From UBA1930 sp943371535 (GTDB taxonomy: Bacteria; Bacteroidota; Bacteroidia; Chitinophagales; Chitinophagaceae): a stretch of DNA of 22,886 bases. Positions 6,976 through 16,151 of the stretch are shown here, piece after piece. Both the position numbers and the translations under genes were made by a program. The number at the start of each line of letters is the position of its first letter. Position 1 is the stretch's first letter. Location: the NCBI GenBank assembly GCA_943371535.1, contig CALRVE020000051.1, forward strand, positions 1-22,886, given 5' to 3'. The notes beneath the pieces were generated by a model, which worked only from the letters and a program-made list of their open reading frames with translations, had not been told where the DNA came from and did not search any database.

Positions 6976-9903
6976 TGTACGATTGGAACATTTTTCGTCA
7001 TTGCGAGGAACGAAGTAATCTGTTTCATAACGAAGCCCTATTTTTGGTTTAAAAACATAACAGCCTTACACCTTACGCCTTATGCCTTGTGCCTTTTGTT
7101 TTCACTCTTCACCATTCACCATTCACTCTCTGCCCAACAAGATCTACAACTTTGGTACAACCAACCTGCACAAAAATGGACAGATGCCTTACCCATAGGC
7201 AATGGTAACTTAGGAGCCATGATTTATGGTGGCATTAATGAAGAACATTTGCAGTTCAATGAATCTACCTTGTGGTCAGGCAAACCAAGAGAATATGCAA
7301 GAAAAGATGCTTATAAATATTTACAGCCCATTAGAAACTTACTGAATCAAGGTAAACAAAAAGAAGCAGAAGCTTTAGCAGGGAAGGAATTCATGGGAGT
7401 GAAAGATGTTGATGATAGTGTGTATGCTATACCCAAAAAAGCTTGGTTTGCTAGGGTTAGTGCTGAATATAAATATGCTGCAATTGATTTTGATGACAGT
7501 AAATGGTTAACCATGCAACTACCAACTTCTAATGGTTGGGAACAATTGAAAGGATTGGATGGCTTGGATGGAGCTGTTTGGTTTCGTACAAGTTTTAATT
7601 TGCCAAAAGAAATGTTAGGTAAAGATTTAGTAATTGATTTAGGAAGAATAAGAGATGTAGATTTAACCTACATTAATGGAAATTTTATTGGTTCTACAGA
7701 AGGTATTTCAACTAAACGCAGTTATACTATTAAAGCCCAATTTTTAAATGAAGGCAAAAATATAATTGCTATTCAAGTGGTTAATTTTTTTGATAAAGGA
7801 GGATTTACAGGTATCAAAGAAAATCGAAAAATATTTGTGGTTTATCCTAAAGGAGAGTCTGCAAATAATGGTATTGAGTTGTCTACAACTTGGAAGTATT
7901 TTAATCACGATAATAATCCTCCACAATTTCCTCAATACCAAGCAAGCTATCAGCCTTTTGGTGATCTTTTTTTTACATTTACTAATCAATCAAATAGTAT
8001 AAATTATAAACGTGAACTAGATATTAGCAATGCTATTTCTACAGTAAGCTACACTTCTAATAATATCAATTACAGAAGGGAATATTTAGCTTCCAATCCT
8101 GCTAATTTAATTGCTGCAAATTTTACGGCAAACAAAAAAGGCTCTATTAATTTAGTAGCTTATTTTTCTTCGGTTCACAGTAATTATGTTTTAAAAAAAA
8201 TCAATAATAAAACCATAGGCTTATATGTACAAGTAAAGAATGGAGCATTAAATGGTGTTGCTTATTTATTTGTTGATGCAGTAAATGGGGTAGTAAATAT
8301 TGATAAGAATAGCATTGCTTTACAACATTGTGATGAAGCCACTTTTTATCTAATAGCTGCAACTAATTTTGTAAATTATAAAGACGTTTCAGCCAATGCA
8401 ACTGAAAGATGTAATGCTATTTTACAAAAAATAAAAGCAAAAAAATATGCTGAAATAAAAGCTGCACATATAGCCGATTATCAAAAATTATTTAATACAT
8501 TCTCTATTAACTTTAACAAAAGCAGTAAACAAAATATTCCAACAGAGAAACGTATTAAGCAGTTCAATTCAAAAGACGACAATGCTTTGCTTGCTTTGTA
8601 CATGCAGTTTTCACGGTACTTGTTAATAGCCAGTTCTAGAAGTAATTCAAAACAACCTGCTAATTTGCAAGGCTTATGGAACAATCTTCTAACACCACCA
8701 TGGGGTAGTAAGTACACCACCAACATTAATTTGGAAATGAATTATTGGGGAGCCGATTTGTTCAACCTTTCTTCTTGTGCCAATCCTTTGATTAATAAAG
8801 TAAATGAACTAAGTATTGTTGGTAAGCAAACGGCTAAAGAACATTATAATGCCAATGGTTGGGTGCTGCATCATAATACAGATTTATGGAATGGAACTGC
8901 ACCAATTAATGCCAGTAATCATGGTGTTTGGGTTACTGGTAGTGCATGGTTGAGCAATATGATTTGGGAACATTATTTATTTACACAGGATAAAAATTTT
9001 CTTCAAAAGAATTATTCAGCAATGAAAACTGCTGCACAATTCTATCAAGATTTTTTAGTAAAAGACAACGAAACTGGTTGGCTAATCAGCACTCCATCTA
9101 ACTCTCCAGAAAATGGTGGTTTGGTTGCTGGTCCAACTATGGATCACCAAATTATTCGTGAACTTTTTTTGAATACAATTGCTGCAAGTAAAGCTTTGCA
9201 AACCGATGAATCATTGAGACAATCACTACTAGAAAAGATAAAGCAAATTGCTCCCAATCAAATTGGTAAACATGGTCAGTTGCAGGAATGGTTGAAAGAT
9301 ATTGATGATACTACCAATAAACATCGTCATGTATCACATTTATGGGGCGTTTATCCTGGTAATGATATTACTTGGAAAGATTCAGCAATGATGAAAGCAG
9401 CCAAGCAATCATTACTATATCGTGGAGATGATGGAACAGGATGGAGTTTGGCATGGAAAACCAATCTTTGGGCAAGATTTAAAGAAGGTAATCATGCATT
9501 GTTGATGGCCGAAAAATTATTAAGTTTTGCCGATGATGATGGTTCAACAAGTGAAAAAGGCGGAGTGTATAAAAACATGTTTGATGCACATCCGCCATTT
9601 CAAATTGATGGAAATTTTGGTGGATCAGCAGGTATAGCAGAGATGTTGGTACAAAGCCATACAAAATATATTGAGTTGTTGCCAGCTTTGCCTGATGCTC
9701 TTGAAACTGGCTCTATCAAAGGATTGTGTGCAAGAGGTAGATTTGAAATAAATATGCAATGGAATAATGGGAAATTGCAAAGTGTTTCCGTTTTATCGAA
9801 ATCGGGGAATGACTGTTGGTTACAATATGGTAATAAACAAATTCAATTTAAAACAGAAAAAGGCAAAACATATAAGTTTAATAACGAATTGCAAAAGTTG
9901 TAA
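6904..9903 (+). CDS. GH95 glycosidase, probable alpha-L-galactosidase (or alpha-L-fucosidase), with inserted jelly-roll domain
   Basis: The reading frame has 999 codons. The GH95 N-terminal domain starts with LQLWYNQPAQKWTDALPIGN at about residue 81. It is interrupted at about residues 165-345 by a beta-sandwich that includes AVWFRTSFNLP, and resumes at YQASYQPFGDLFF. The (alpha/alpha)6 catalytic domain follows. Active-site motifs are YTTNINLEMNYW (the catalytic Asn pair), STPSNSPENGG (general acid Glu), RHVSHLWGVYPG, and IDGNFGGSAGI (Asp). Fucosidases normally have HTNIN where this has TTNIN. That His to Thr change is, from memory, linked to alpha-L-galactosidase activity. The start is uncertain: ATG 6904 gives a leader of about 77 residues before SAQ, made from repeat DNA. 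The only later in-frame candidates I found are TTGs such as 7087. The frame begins 4 bases after the GH28 stop and overlaps the next gene by 1 base. Confidence 0.85.
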   Translation: MGRATEHRSAPVQPVLSVVEASHSCTIGTFFVIARNEVICFITKPYFWFKNITALHLTPYALCLLFSLFTIHHSLSAQQDLQLWYNQPAQKWTDALPIGNGNLGAMIYGGINEEHLQFNESTLWSGKPREYARKDAYKYLQPIRNLLNQGKQKEAEALAGKEFMGVKDVDDSVYAIPKKAWFARVSAEYKYAAIDFDDSKWLTMQLPTSNGWEQLKGLDGLDGAVWFRTSFNLPKEMLGKDLVIDLGRIRDVDLTYINGNFIGSTEGISTKRSYTIKAQFLNEGKNIIAIQVVNFFDKGGFTGIKENRKIFVVYPKGESANNGIELSTTWKYFNHDNNPPQFPQYQASYQPFGDLFFTFTNQSNSINYKRELDISNAISTVSYTSNNINYRREYLASNPANLIAANFTANKKGSINLVAYFSSVHSNYVLKKINNKTIGLYVQVKNGALNGVAYLFVDAVNGVVNIDKNSIALQHCDEATFYLIAATNFVNYKDVSANATERCNAILQKIKAKKYAEIKAAHIADYQKLFNTFSINFNKSSKQNIPTEKRIKQFNSKDDNALLALYMQFSRYLLIASSRSNSKQPANLQGLWNNLLTPPWGSKYTTNINLEMNYWGADLFNLSSCANPLINKVNELSIVGKQTAKEHYNANGWVLHHNTDLWNGTAPINASNHGVWVTGSAWLSNMIWEHYLFTQDKNFLQKNYSAMKTAAQFYQDFLVKDNETGWLISTPSNSPENGGLVAGPTMDHQIIRELFLNTIAASKALQTDESLRQSLLEKIKQIAPNQIGKHGQLQEWLKDIDDTTNKHRHVSHLWGVYPGNDITWKDSAMMKAAKQSLLYRGDDGTGWSLAWKTNLWARFKEGNHALLMAEKLLSFADDDGSTSEKGGVYKNMFDAHPPFQIDGNFGGSAGIAEMLVQSHTKYIELLPALPDALETGSIKGLCARGRFEINMQWNNGKLQSVSVLSKSGNDCWLQYGNKQIQFKTEKGKTYKFNNELQKL
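6996..7022 (+). repeat. Short dispersed repeat inside the GH95 leader
   Basis: The word CGTCATTGCGAGGAACGAAG followed by TAATCTG is a form I recognise as a common intergenic repeat in many bacterial genomes. Here it is read through in frame by the GH95 leader, encoding FVIARNEVIC. Confidence 0.5.
7064..7128 (+). repeat. Two 4 x 7-base degenerate tandem repeats encoding the GH95 signal segment
   Basis: 7064-7091 reads as four 7-base units: CCTTACA, CCTTACG, CCTTATG, CCTTGTG. 7101-7128 reads as four more: TTCACTC, TTCACCA, TTCACCA, TTCACTC. Together they encode the hydrophobic stretch LTPYALCLLFSLFTIHHSL that ends at the SAQ cleavage site. Because 7 is not a multiple of 3, each unit is translated in a different phase. 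Confidence 0.75.
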
Positions 9904-12900
9904 TGAAGATTAGCCATACAAAATATTTTTTTGAACCACAAGGGCAAAGAGGCTCAAAGTTGCACAAAGTCTTAGTGTTCCTTAGTGTCTTCGTGTCTTC
10001 GTGGTTCAACCTTCTTCATGCACAACGTCAAGACATTCCATTATACGATAATTGGAAAACCATTGCCTCCGATTCTAATCAAAATGCTTTCAATGGCTTT
10101 GAACAATCATCTTACAAAACCACTAATTGGAAAACCGTAAATGTTCCCCACAATTGGGATGCTTACGAAGGGTATAGAAGAATGTTACATGGCAATAAAC
10201 ATGGTTATGCTTGGTACAAAAAATCATTTGCTGTAAATAAGCAAAATGGTAAGCGTTATTTTTTATTTTTTGAAGGTGTGGGTTCTTATGCCACAGTTTG
10301 GATCAATGGCAAACAAGTTGGTACTCATGCAGGAGGTAGAACAAGTTTCACCATTGATATCACCAATGCAATAATATCTGGCAAGCAAAATGATTTAGCT
10401 GTTCGTGCAGATCATCCACCTAACATTAAAGATTTGCCTTGGGTTTGTGGTGGTTGTAGCGATGAACGTGGCTTTAGTGAAGGCTCTCAGCCAATGGGTA
10501 TTTTCCGTCCTGTGCATTTAATTATAACCAATGAAGTTCGTATAGAACCATTTGGTGTACATGTTTGGAATGATACAAGTGTAACAGAAAAATCTGCAAC
10601 CCTTAATATTGCTACTGCACTCAAAAGCTATAGTAAGCATTGGCAATTTTTTACAATTGCTACAACTGTTTATGATAAGAATGGGAAAGTAGTTGCAGCT
10701 GACACAATTAATAAAAAAATAGATGCTGTAGGGCAAAAAACTGTTCAACAACATATTAAGCTGAATAAAAAAGTCTATTTATGGAACTTAACAAATCCTT
10801 ATTTATATAAAATTGTTACTAAAGTTTTACGAAAAGAAATTCTTGTAGATAAAGTAGAAACCTTTTACGGTATTCGTTCCATCAAATTTGATAGAGGTAA
10901 TTCCAATCGTTTCTTCTTAAACGGTAAACCAGTTTTTATCAATGGTATTGCAGAGTATGAACACATGTTAGGTAGCAGTCATGCTTTTGCTCCAGAACAA
11001 ATCAAAGCAAGAGTTAATCAAATACAAGCAGCAGGTTTTAATGCTTTTAGAGATGCCCATCATCCACACAATTTATTGTATCAACAATTATTAGATGAAA
11101 AAGGATTATTGTGGTGGACGCAAATGAGTGCACATGTTTGGTACAATACAAAAGAGTTTAGAGACAACTTTAAAACCTTATTGAAAGAGTGGGTTTTGGA
11201 AAGAAGAAATTCTCCTTCTCTCATCTTATGGGGTTTGCAGAATGAAAGTAAATTACCAGCAGATTTTGCCAAAGAATGTAGTGATATTATTCGTCAGCTT
11301 GACCCAACAGCATCTTCACAAAGATTGATTACCACTTGTAATGGTGGTGAAGGAACAGATTGGGATGTACCACAAAACTGGACAGGTACTTATGGTGGAA
11401 ATCCAAATACTTATGGAGATGATTTGAAGAAACAAGTATTGGTGGGAGAGTATGGTGCATGGCGAACCATTGATTTACATGCCGAAGGTGGCTTTCAACA
11501 AAATGGAGTGTATAGTGAAGATAGGTTTTGCAATTTAATGGCAAAGAAAATTCAACTGGCAGAAAGTGTAAAAGACAGTGTTGCTGGGCATTTTCATTGG
11601 TTGTTTTCTTCTCACGATAACCCAGGAAGAATACAAGGTGGTGAAGGTTATAGAGAGTTGGATAAAATTGGACCAGTAAATTATAAAGGATTATTTACAC
11701 CTTGGGATGAACCAACAGATGCTTATTATATGTATCGTTCTATGTATGCAGATAAATACAAAGAACCTATGGTGTATATACCCATGCACAATTGGACAAA
11801 CAGATGGTTAAAGCCTGGTGTAAAAAATGGAATTGTTGTGTACAGTAATTGTGATGAAGTGGCGTTGTATGATAAATTTAATTTTGTACCTATTGCTAAA
11901 CTTAAAAAAACAGAAAGATGGCAACCTTTTATTTTTAATAATATTAACATTGAATATTCTAGAGTATGGGTAAAAGGATTTGTTAATGGAGTGGCTGTAA
12001 AACCTGAAGACGAATTTCGCCAATTTAACATCCCTTTACTGGGAACTTGTGGTTTAAGAATGAATCCACCAAAAGCAAATAATTATATATTTCGAGTGAA
12101 TTGTGGTGGTGATGATCAAATTGATTTTGATGAAAATATATGGTTGGCAGATAATATGAATTCAAAAAGTTCCTTTTATTCAACTTCTTGGACTAATCAA
12201 TTTGACATAAAGCCTAAAGCATTTGCTAGTCAAAGAAATATTTATAACCATGTTAATGGAGTACATCCTAGTAAATTATTTCAAAGCTTTAGATACGGAA
12301 AACAAGAATTAAAGTATTTTTTCAAAGTTCCTGATGGAGAATATTTAGTTGAATTATATTTTGTAGAACCTTGGTTTGGTTTAGGCAACATCAATGCAAC
12401 TGGTTGGAGAATTTTTGATGTGGCTATCAATGATAAAGTAGTATTAAAAGATGTAGATATTTTTAAAGAAGTGGGTCATAATCAAGTTTTAAAGAAAGTT
12501 GTAAAAGCTACTATTAAAGGAGGAGAATTGGTTATTCACTTTCCAACAGTAAAAGCAAGTCAGGCTATTATTGCTGCCATTGCTATTGCTACAAAAAATA
12601 AACATCTTAAAGTTCCTATTCATCAAGTTGAAAATGTAAAAATAAATTCAACCAATGCAGCGTTGCATCACTGGCTGAATATTACAGATACAGCCAATTC
12701 AATTACTCAACAAACATTTTTTCATTTACCTCCAGTTGCTTATGGAGCAGATTATATAAGATGGAAAACTACAGAACATACAGCTGATTTTCGTTTTGCT
12801 GAGTCAACTGATGTCTATGTAGGAGACACGAACAGTCTCAATATTCCTATTTATTTAAAAGGGTTTGAAAAACAAAAAGAAACCGTTTTATTAAGCGATA

Positions 12901-13412
12901 GCACTGTGGTGTGGATGTATAAAAAAATATTTAAGGCAGGCGAAAGTTTTGCAGTAAATAATCAAGTTGGACTTGCCACCATTTTCTTTCAACCAACAAC
13001 CAATATTCAGCCTGCTTACGATTTAAAACCAGTAGTTGCTTATAGACCTGCACAGGCAGCTATTAAAGGCGATGCAGCTAAAACAACTGTGCATACAAAA
13101 GATGCAGTTACTTTTCAATCAAATAATGCATCAGTAGAATGGAGTATTGCTACAGGAGTTGCAGATGTTTATTCTATCACCATTCGTTATGCAAATGAAA
13201 CAGGTAAACACTTAAAAGCAATGCTACAATTGTTTCAAGCAGATGGAACATTAATGAAAGAAGAACTAATCACCTTTACACAAAGCAAAGCAGGTAAATG
13301 GAATTATGCTGTAACCAATACTGGCAGCATGATTAATGCAGGTAATTATATCATCAACATAAAAGCAATAGATGCGGCAGGTTTAAGTGTTTCGGCATTA
13401 GATATTCAATAA
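9903..13412 (+). CDS. GH2 glycosidase with malectin domain, secreted
   Basis: This 1169-residue enzyme is a retaining exo-glycosidase of the beta-galactosidase/beta-glucuronidase family. Its ATG overlaps the GH95 stop by one base (TAATG), so translation is probably coupled. The signal peptide (residues 1-40, cleaved at HAQ) is encoded in a palindromic repeat. After it come the GH2 sugar-binding domain (about 44-205, with PHNWDAYEGYRR and GIFRPVHLI), an Ig-like domain, and a TIM barrel. E448 in LILWGLQNESK is the predicted acid/base and E516 in VLVGEYGAW the nucleophile. A malectin domain occupies about 728-896 (FRVNCGGDD to GGELVIHFP). The last 90 residues form another carbohydrate-binding-like beta-sandwich. 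The sugar specificity is not readable. By context a beta-galacturonidase, beta-glucuronidase or beta-galactosidase of pectin side chains is plausible. There is no lipobox. Confidence 0.88.
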   Translation: MKISHTKYFFEPQGQRGSKLHKVLVFLSVFVSSWFNLLHAQRQDIPLYDNWKTIASDSNQNAFNGFEQSSYKTTNWKTVNVPHNWDAYEGYRRMLHGNKHGYAWYKKSFAVNKQNGKRYFLFFEGVGSYATVWINGKQVGTHAGGRTSFTIDITNAIISGKQNDLAVRADHPPNIKDLPWVCGGCSDERGFSEGSQPMGIFRPVHLIITNEVRIEPFGVHVWNDTSVTEKSATLNIATALKSYSKHWQFFTIATTVYDKNGKVVAADTINKKIDAVGQKTVQQHIKLNKKVYLWNLTNPYLYKIVTKVLRKEILVDKVETFYGIRSIKFDRGNSNRFFLNGKPVFINGIAEYEHMLGSSHAFAPEQIKARVNQIQAAGFNAFRDAHHPHNLLYQQLLDEKGLLWWTQMSAHVWYNTKEFRDNFKTLLKEWVLERRNSPSLILWGLQNESKLPADFAKECSDIIRQLDPTASSQRLITTCNGGEGTDWDVPQNWTGTYGGNPNTYGDDLKKQVLVGEYGAWRTIDLHAEGGFQQNGVYSEDRFCNLMAKKIQLAESVKDSVAGHFHWLFSSHDNPGRIQGGEGYRELDKIGPVNYKGLFTPWDEPTDAYYMYRSMYADKYKEPMVYIPMHNWTNRWLKPGVKNGIVVYSNCDEVALYDKFNFVPIAKLKKTERWQPFIFNNINIEYSRVWVKGFVNGVAVKPEDEFRQFNIPLLGTCGLRMNPPKANNYIFRVNCGGDDQIDFDENIWLADNMNSKSSFYSTSWTNQFDIKPKAFASQRNIYNHVNGVHPSKLFQSFRYGKQELKYFFKVPDGEYLVELYFVEPWFGLGNINATGWRIFDVAINDKVVLKDVDIFKEVGHNQVLKKVVKATIKGGELVIHFPTVKASQAIIAAIAIATKNKHLKVPIHQVENVKINSTNAALHHWLNITDTANSITQQTFFHLPPVAYGADYIRWKTTEHTADFRFAESTDVYVGDTNSLNIPIYLKGFEKQKETVLLSDSTVVWMYKKIFKAGESFAVNNQVGLATIFFQPTTNIQPAYDLKPVVAYRPAQAAIKGDAAKTTVHTKDAVTFQSNNASVEWSIATGVADVYSITIRYANETGKHLKAMLQLFQADGTLMKEELITFTQSKAGKWNYAVTNTGSMINAGNYIINIKAIDAAGLSVSALDIQ
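9931..10009. repeat. Palindromic repeat encoding the GH2 signal peptide
   Basis: The ends TTGAACCAC and GTGGTTCAA are a perfect 9-base inverted repeat, and the interior arms match at about 18 of 30 positions with further possible G-T pairs. The right arm is built of 8-base units: CTTAGTGT, CTTAGTGT, CTTCGTGT, CTTCGTGG. The left arm has CAAAG-ended units. This is the 'aaccacgaagacacgaag' type of dispersed repeat common in Bacteroidota. It is read in frame as codons 11-36 of the GH2 gene. Confidence 0.85.
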
Positions 13413-16148
13413 ATGAAGAAAACCCTTTCCATATTATTTCTATTGATAGCATGGTTTTCGAATGCCCAATTAAGCATTGTCAATTTAAAAATTGATAATA
13501 GAAATAATCCATTGGGCGTAGATTCCAAGCAACCCGTTTTTAGTTGGCAATTATCATCGCAACAAAGAAATGTTTTGCAAACTGCCTATCAAATTTTAGT
13601 TTCTGATGATAGTTTGTTGCTGAAGAAAAACACAGGCAATATTTGGGATTCAAATAAGCAACAATCATCAACATCTATTCAGGTTAATTATAAAGGCAAG
13701 CCACTAAAATCGGCTCAAAAGTATTTCTGGAAAGTGATGGTAGCTGATAATAAAGGCAATATTTCATCTAGCAATATTGCTTATTGGCAAATGGGTTTAT
13801 TAGATGAACAAGCATGGGACAAAGCTCAATGGGTTGCTTATGAAAATCTGCCAGATTCAAACATAATTGTTCCTGCAATACATGGCAATGGTAAAAAAGA
13901 GTGGGGCAAAAGAAAAGATGTATTGCCTTTGTTTAGAAAATTATTTAACCTTAACAAAGAAGTAAAAAATGCTACTTTGTTTATCTCTGGTCTCGGTCAT
14001 TTTGAAGCATTCATCAATGGTAAAAAAGTAGGTAATCATTTTCTTGATCCAGGTTGGACAAAGTACAACAAGCAAGCTTTATATGTATCTTTTGATGTAA
14101 AAGCGTATTTGCAAATAGCCAATAATGCAATAGCTGTAATGTTGGGTAATGGTTTCTATTATATACCTAGCGAACGCTATAGAAAAATGACAGGAGCTTA
14201 TGGTTATCCAAAAATGATTTGTAGGTTAATAATTGAATATGCAGATGGAACAACCAATAATATTGTAAGTGATGAATCATGGAAAACAGATCCATCACCC
14301 ATAACATTTAGCAGTTTGTATGGAGGTGAAGATTATGATGCAAGGCTTGAACAAAAAAACTGGAACGATGCCTATTTTAATGATGAGCATTGGAAGCAAG
14401 CTATAGTAACTACTGCACATAGTTTAAAATCACAAACTACAGAGCCTGTTCAAGTAATGCAAATATTTGAACCTGTAAAATCTACTCAACTAAATGATAA
14501 AGTTTGGGTGTTCGATATGGGACAAAACATGAGTGGTATTCCTCAAATAACAGTTCAAGGTGCAAGAGGCGATACCATAAAAATATTCACAGCCGAACTA
14601 TTGAAAGAAGATGGTTCCGTTAATCAAAAAGCAACTGGTAGTCCTAGTTATTACCTCTATGTTTTAAAAGGTGGCAAAGAAGAAATCTACCAACCACATT
14701 TTTCTTATTATGGTTACAGGTATGTACAAGTAGAAAATATTTCTTTCAATAATAGTAACAATAAATTACCTAGGTTAATTGCTGTAAAAGGTTTGCATAC
14801 AAGAAATGCAGCAACAACAATTAGTTCATTTACTTCATCCAATGAACTCTTTAATCAAACGCATAAACTCATTGATTGGTCTATCAAAAGCAATATACAA
14901 AGTGTATTTACCGATTGCCCACATAGAGAAAGATTAGGCTGGTTAGAACAAGTTCATCTAATGGGTAATTCTATTCAATACAATTATGATATACATACTT
15001 TATGTAATAAAATATTGCAAGATATTCAAGTAGAACAAAATGTTAGTGGATTCATTCCATCAACAGTTCCTGAATATACAGAGATGCATTTTGCCAATGG
15101 ATATTTTCGTGATTCACCAGAGTGGGGGAGCACTGCTGTTATATTGCCTTGGTGCTTGTATCAATGGTATGGAGATAAAAATGTATTGATTAATAACTAT
15201 AAAACCATGCAACGTTATGTTGCATATCTTGGTACAAAAGATAGCAGCCATTTGTTGATGTATGGATTAAGTGATTGGTACGATTTAGGTGCTAATCGTC
15301 CAGGTTTTTGCCAACTAACACCTTTGGGGTTAACAGCAACTGCTTACTATTATTATGATTTAACAATTCTAGAAAAAACAGCAAGACTGTTAAATAAACT
15401 AGCTGACGCAAATAAGTATACAACATTAGCAAAGCAAGTAAAAGCAGCATTCAATAAAGTGTTTTTTAACAACAAGACTAAGCAATATGGTAGTGGAAGT
15501 CAAACCTCTAATGCAATTGCATTGTATATGGGTTTAGTTGAAGAAGCAGACAGAAATGCAGTTATAGAAAACTTAGTCAATAATATTCAAACAAACAATT
15601 ATAGCATAACTACTGGTGACATTGGTTATAGATATTTATTACAAGTATTGCAAACAGCAGACAGAGACGATATCATTTATAGAATGAATAATCGTAGTGA
15701 TGTACCTGGTTATGGTTATCAAATTGCAAAAGGTGCAACTGCTTTAACTGAGAGTTGGCAAGCTTTATCAACGGTTTCTAATAATCATTTAATGTTGGGT
15801 CATTTAATGGAGTGGTTTTATCAAGGTCTTGCAGGTATTGGTCAAGCAGCAAATTCTGTTGGTTATAAATCAATCATCATAAAACCAGCAATTGTTGGAG
15901 ACGTAACATTTGCAAAAGCCAGTTACCAATGTGCTTATGGTTTAATTGAAAGTAATTGGAAAAAGGAAGAAGATGTGTTTAAGTTAAATGTGGTTATTCC
16001 AGCAAATACAACTGCATCTGTTTATTTGCCAATGAATAAATCATCCATCATTACACAAAATGGAGTAGTTGTAAAACCATCAAAATTTGAAAATGGAAAA
16101 GCAATTATTCACATCGGTTCTGGTGATTATATATTTGTGGTTAAGTGA
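13413..16148 (+). CDS. Alpha-L-rhamnosidase, glycoside hydrolase family 78, secreted
   Basis: This 911-residue inverting enzyme releases terminal alpha-L-rhamnose. Its ATG directly abuts the GH2 stop. The signal peptide is MKKTLSILFLLIAWFSNA, then Gln. The N-terminal Ig-like domain has the family opening VNLKIDNRNNPLGVD and QPVFSWQLSS. Two beta-sandwich domains follow (LFISGLGHFEAFINGKKVG, DPGWTKYNK). The (alpha/alpha)6 barrel has TDCPHRERLGWLEQ with D501 and E506 in the positions of the family's acidic residues, LSDWYDLG, and ATALTESWQ with E780 as likely general base. The third acidic residue of the classic RLGW-x-G-D motif is Q513 here, preceded by E512, a variant I recall in Bacteroidota members. 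A C-terminal beta-sandwich ends the protein. Rhamnose occurs in RG-I and RG-II, so both substrates remain possible. Confidence 0.92.
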   Translation: MKKTLSILFLLIAWFSNAQLSIVNLKIDNRNNPLGVDSKQPVFSWQLSSQQRNVLQTAYQILVSDDSLLLKKNTGNIWDSNKQQSSTSIQVNYKGKPLKSAQKYFWKVMVADNKGNISSSNIAYWQMGLLDEQAWDKAQWVAYENLPDSNIIVPAIHGNGKKEWGKRKDVLPLFRKLFNLNKEVKNATLFISGLGHFEAFINGKKVGNHFLDPGWTKYNKQALYVSFDVKAYLQIANNAIAVMLGNGFYYIPSERYRKMTGAYGYPKMICRLIIEYADGTTNNIVSDESWKTDPSPITFSSLYGGEDYDARLEQKNWNDAYFNDEHWKQAIVTTAHSLKSQTTEPVQVMQIFEPVKSTQLNDKVWVFDMGQNMSGIPQITVQGARGDTIKIFTAELLKEDGSVNQKATGSPSYYLYVLKGGKEEIYQPHFSYYGYRYVQVENISFNNSNNKLPRLIAVKGLHTRNAATTISSFTSSNELFNQTHKLIDWSIKSNIQSVFTDCPHRERLGWLEQVHLMGNSIQYNYDIHTLCNKILQDIQVEQNVSGFIPSTVPEYTEMHFANGYFRDSPEWGSTAVILPWCLYQWYGDKNVLINNYKTMQRYVAYLGTKDSSHLLMYGLSDWYDLGANRPGFCQLTPLGLTATAYYYYDLTILEKTARLLNKLADANKYTTLAKQVKAAFNKVFFNNKTKQYGSGSQTSNAIALYMGLVEEADRNAVIENLVNNIQTNNYSITTGDIGYRYLLQVLQTADRDDIIYRMNNRSDVPGYGYQIAKGATALTESWQALSTVSNNHLMLGHLMEWFYQGLAGIGQAANSVGYKSIIIKPAIVGDVTFAKASYQCAYGLIESNWKKEEDVFKLNVVIPANTTASVYLPMNKSSIITQNGVVVKPSKFENGKAIIHIGSGDYIFVVK

Positions 16149-16151
16149 TTG

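Noticed and set aside
6904..7135. Frameshift or pseudogene at the GH95 5' end
   Set aside because: The frame is open throughout and ends in a plausible signal peptide, and all catalytic motifs are intact. The odd leader is better explained by repeats.
7744..8002. Overlapping short ORFs on both strands inside the GH95 gene
   Set aside because: The GH95 frame continues through with a good domain signal. These are chance ORFs in AT-rich DNA.
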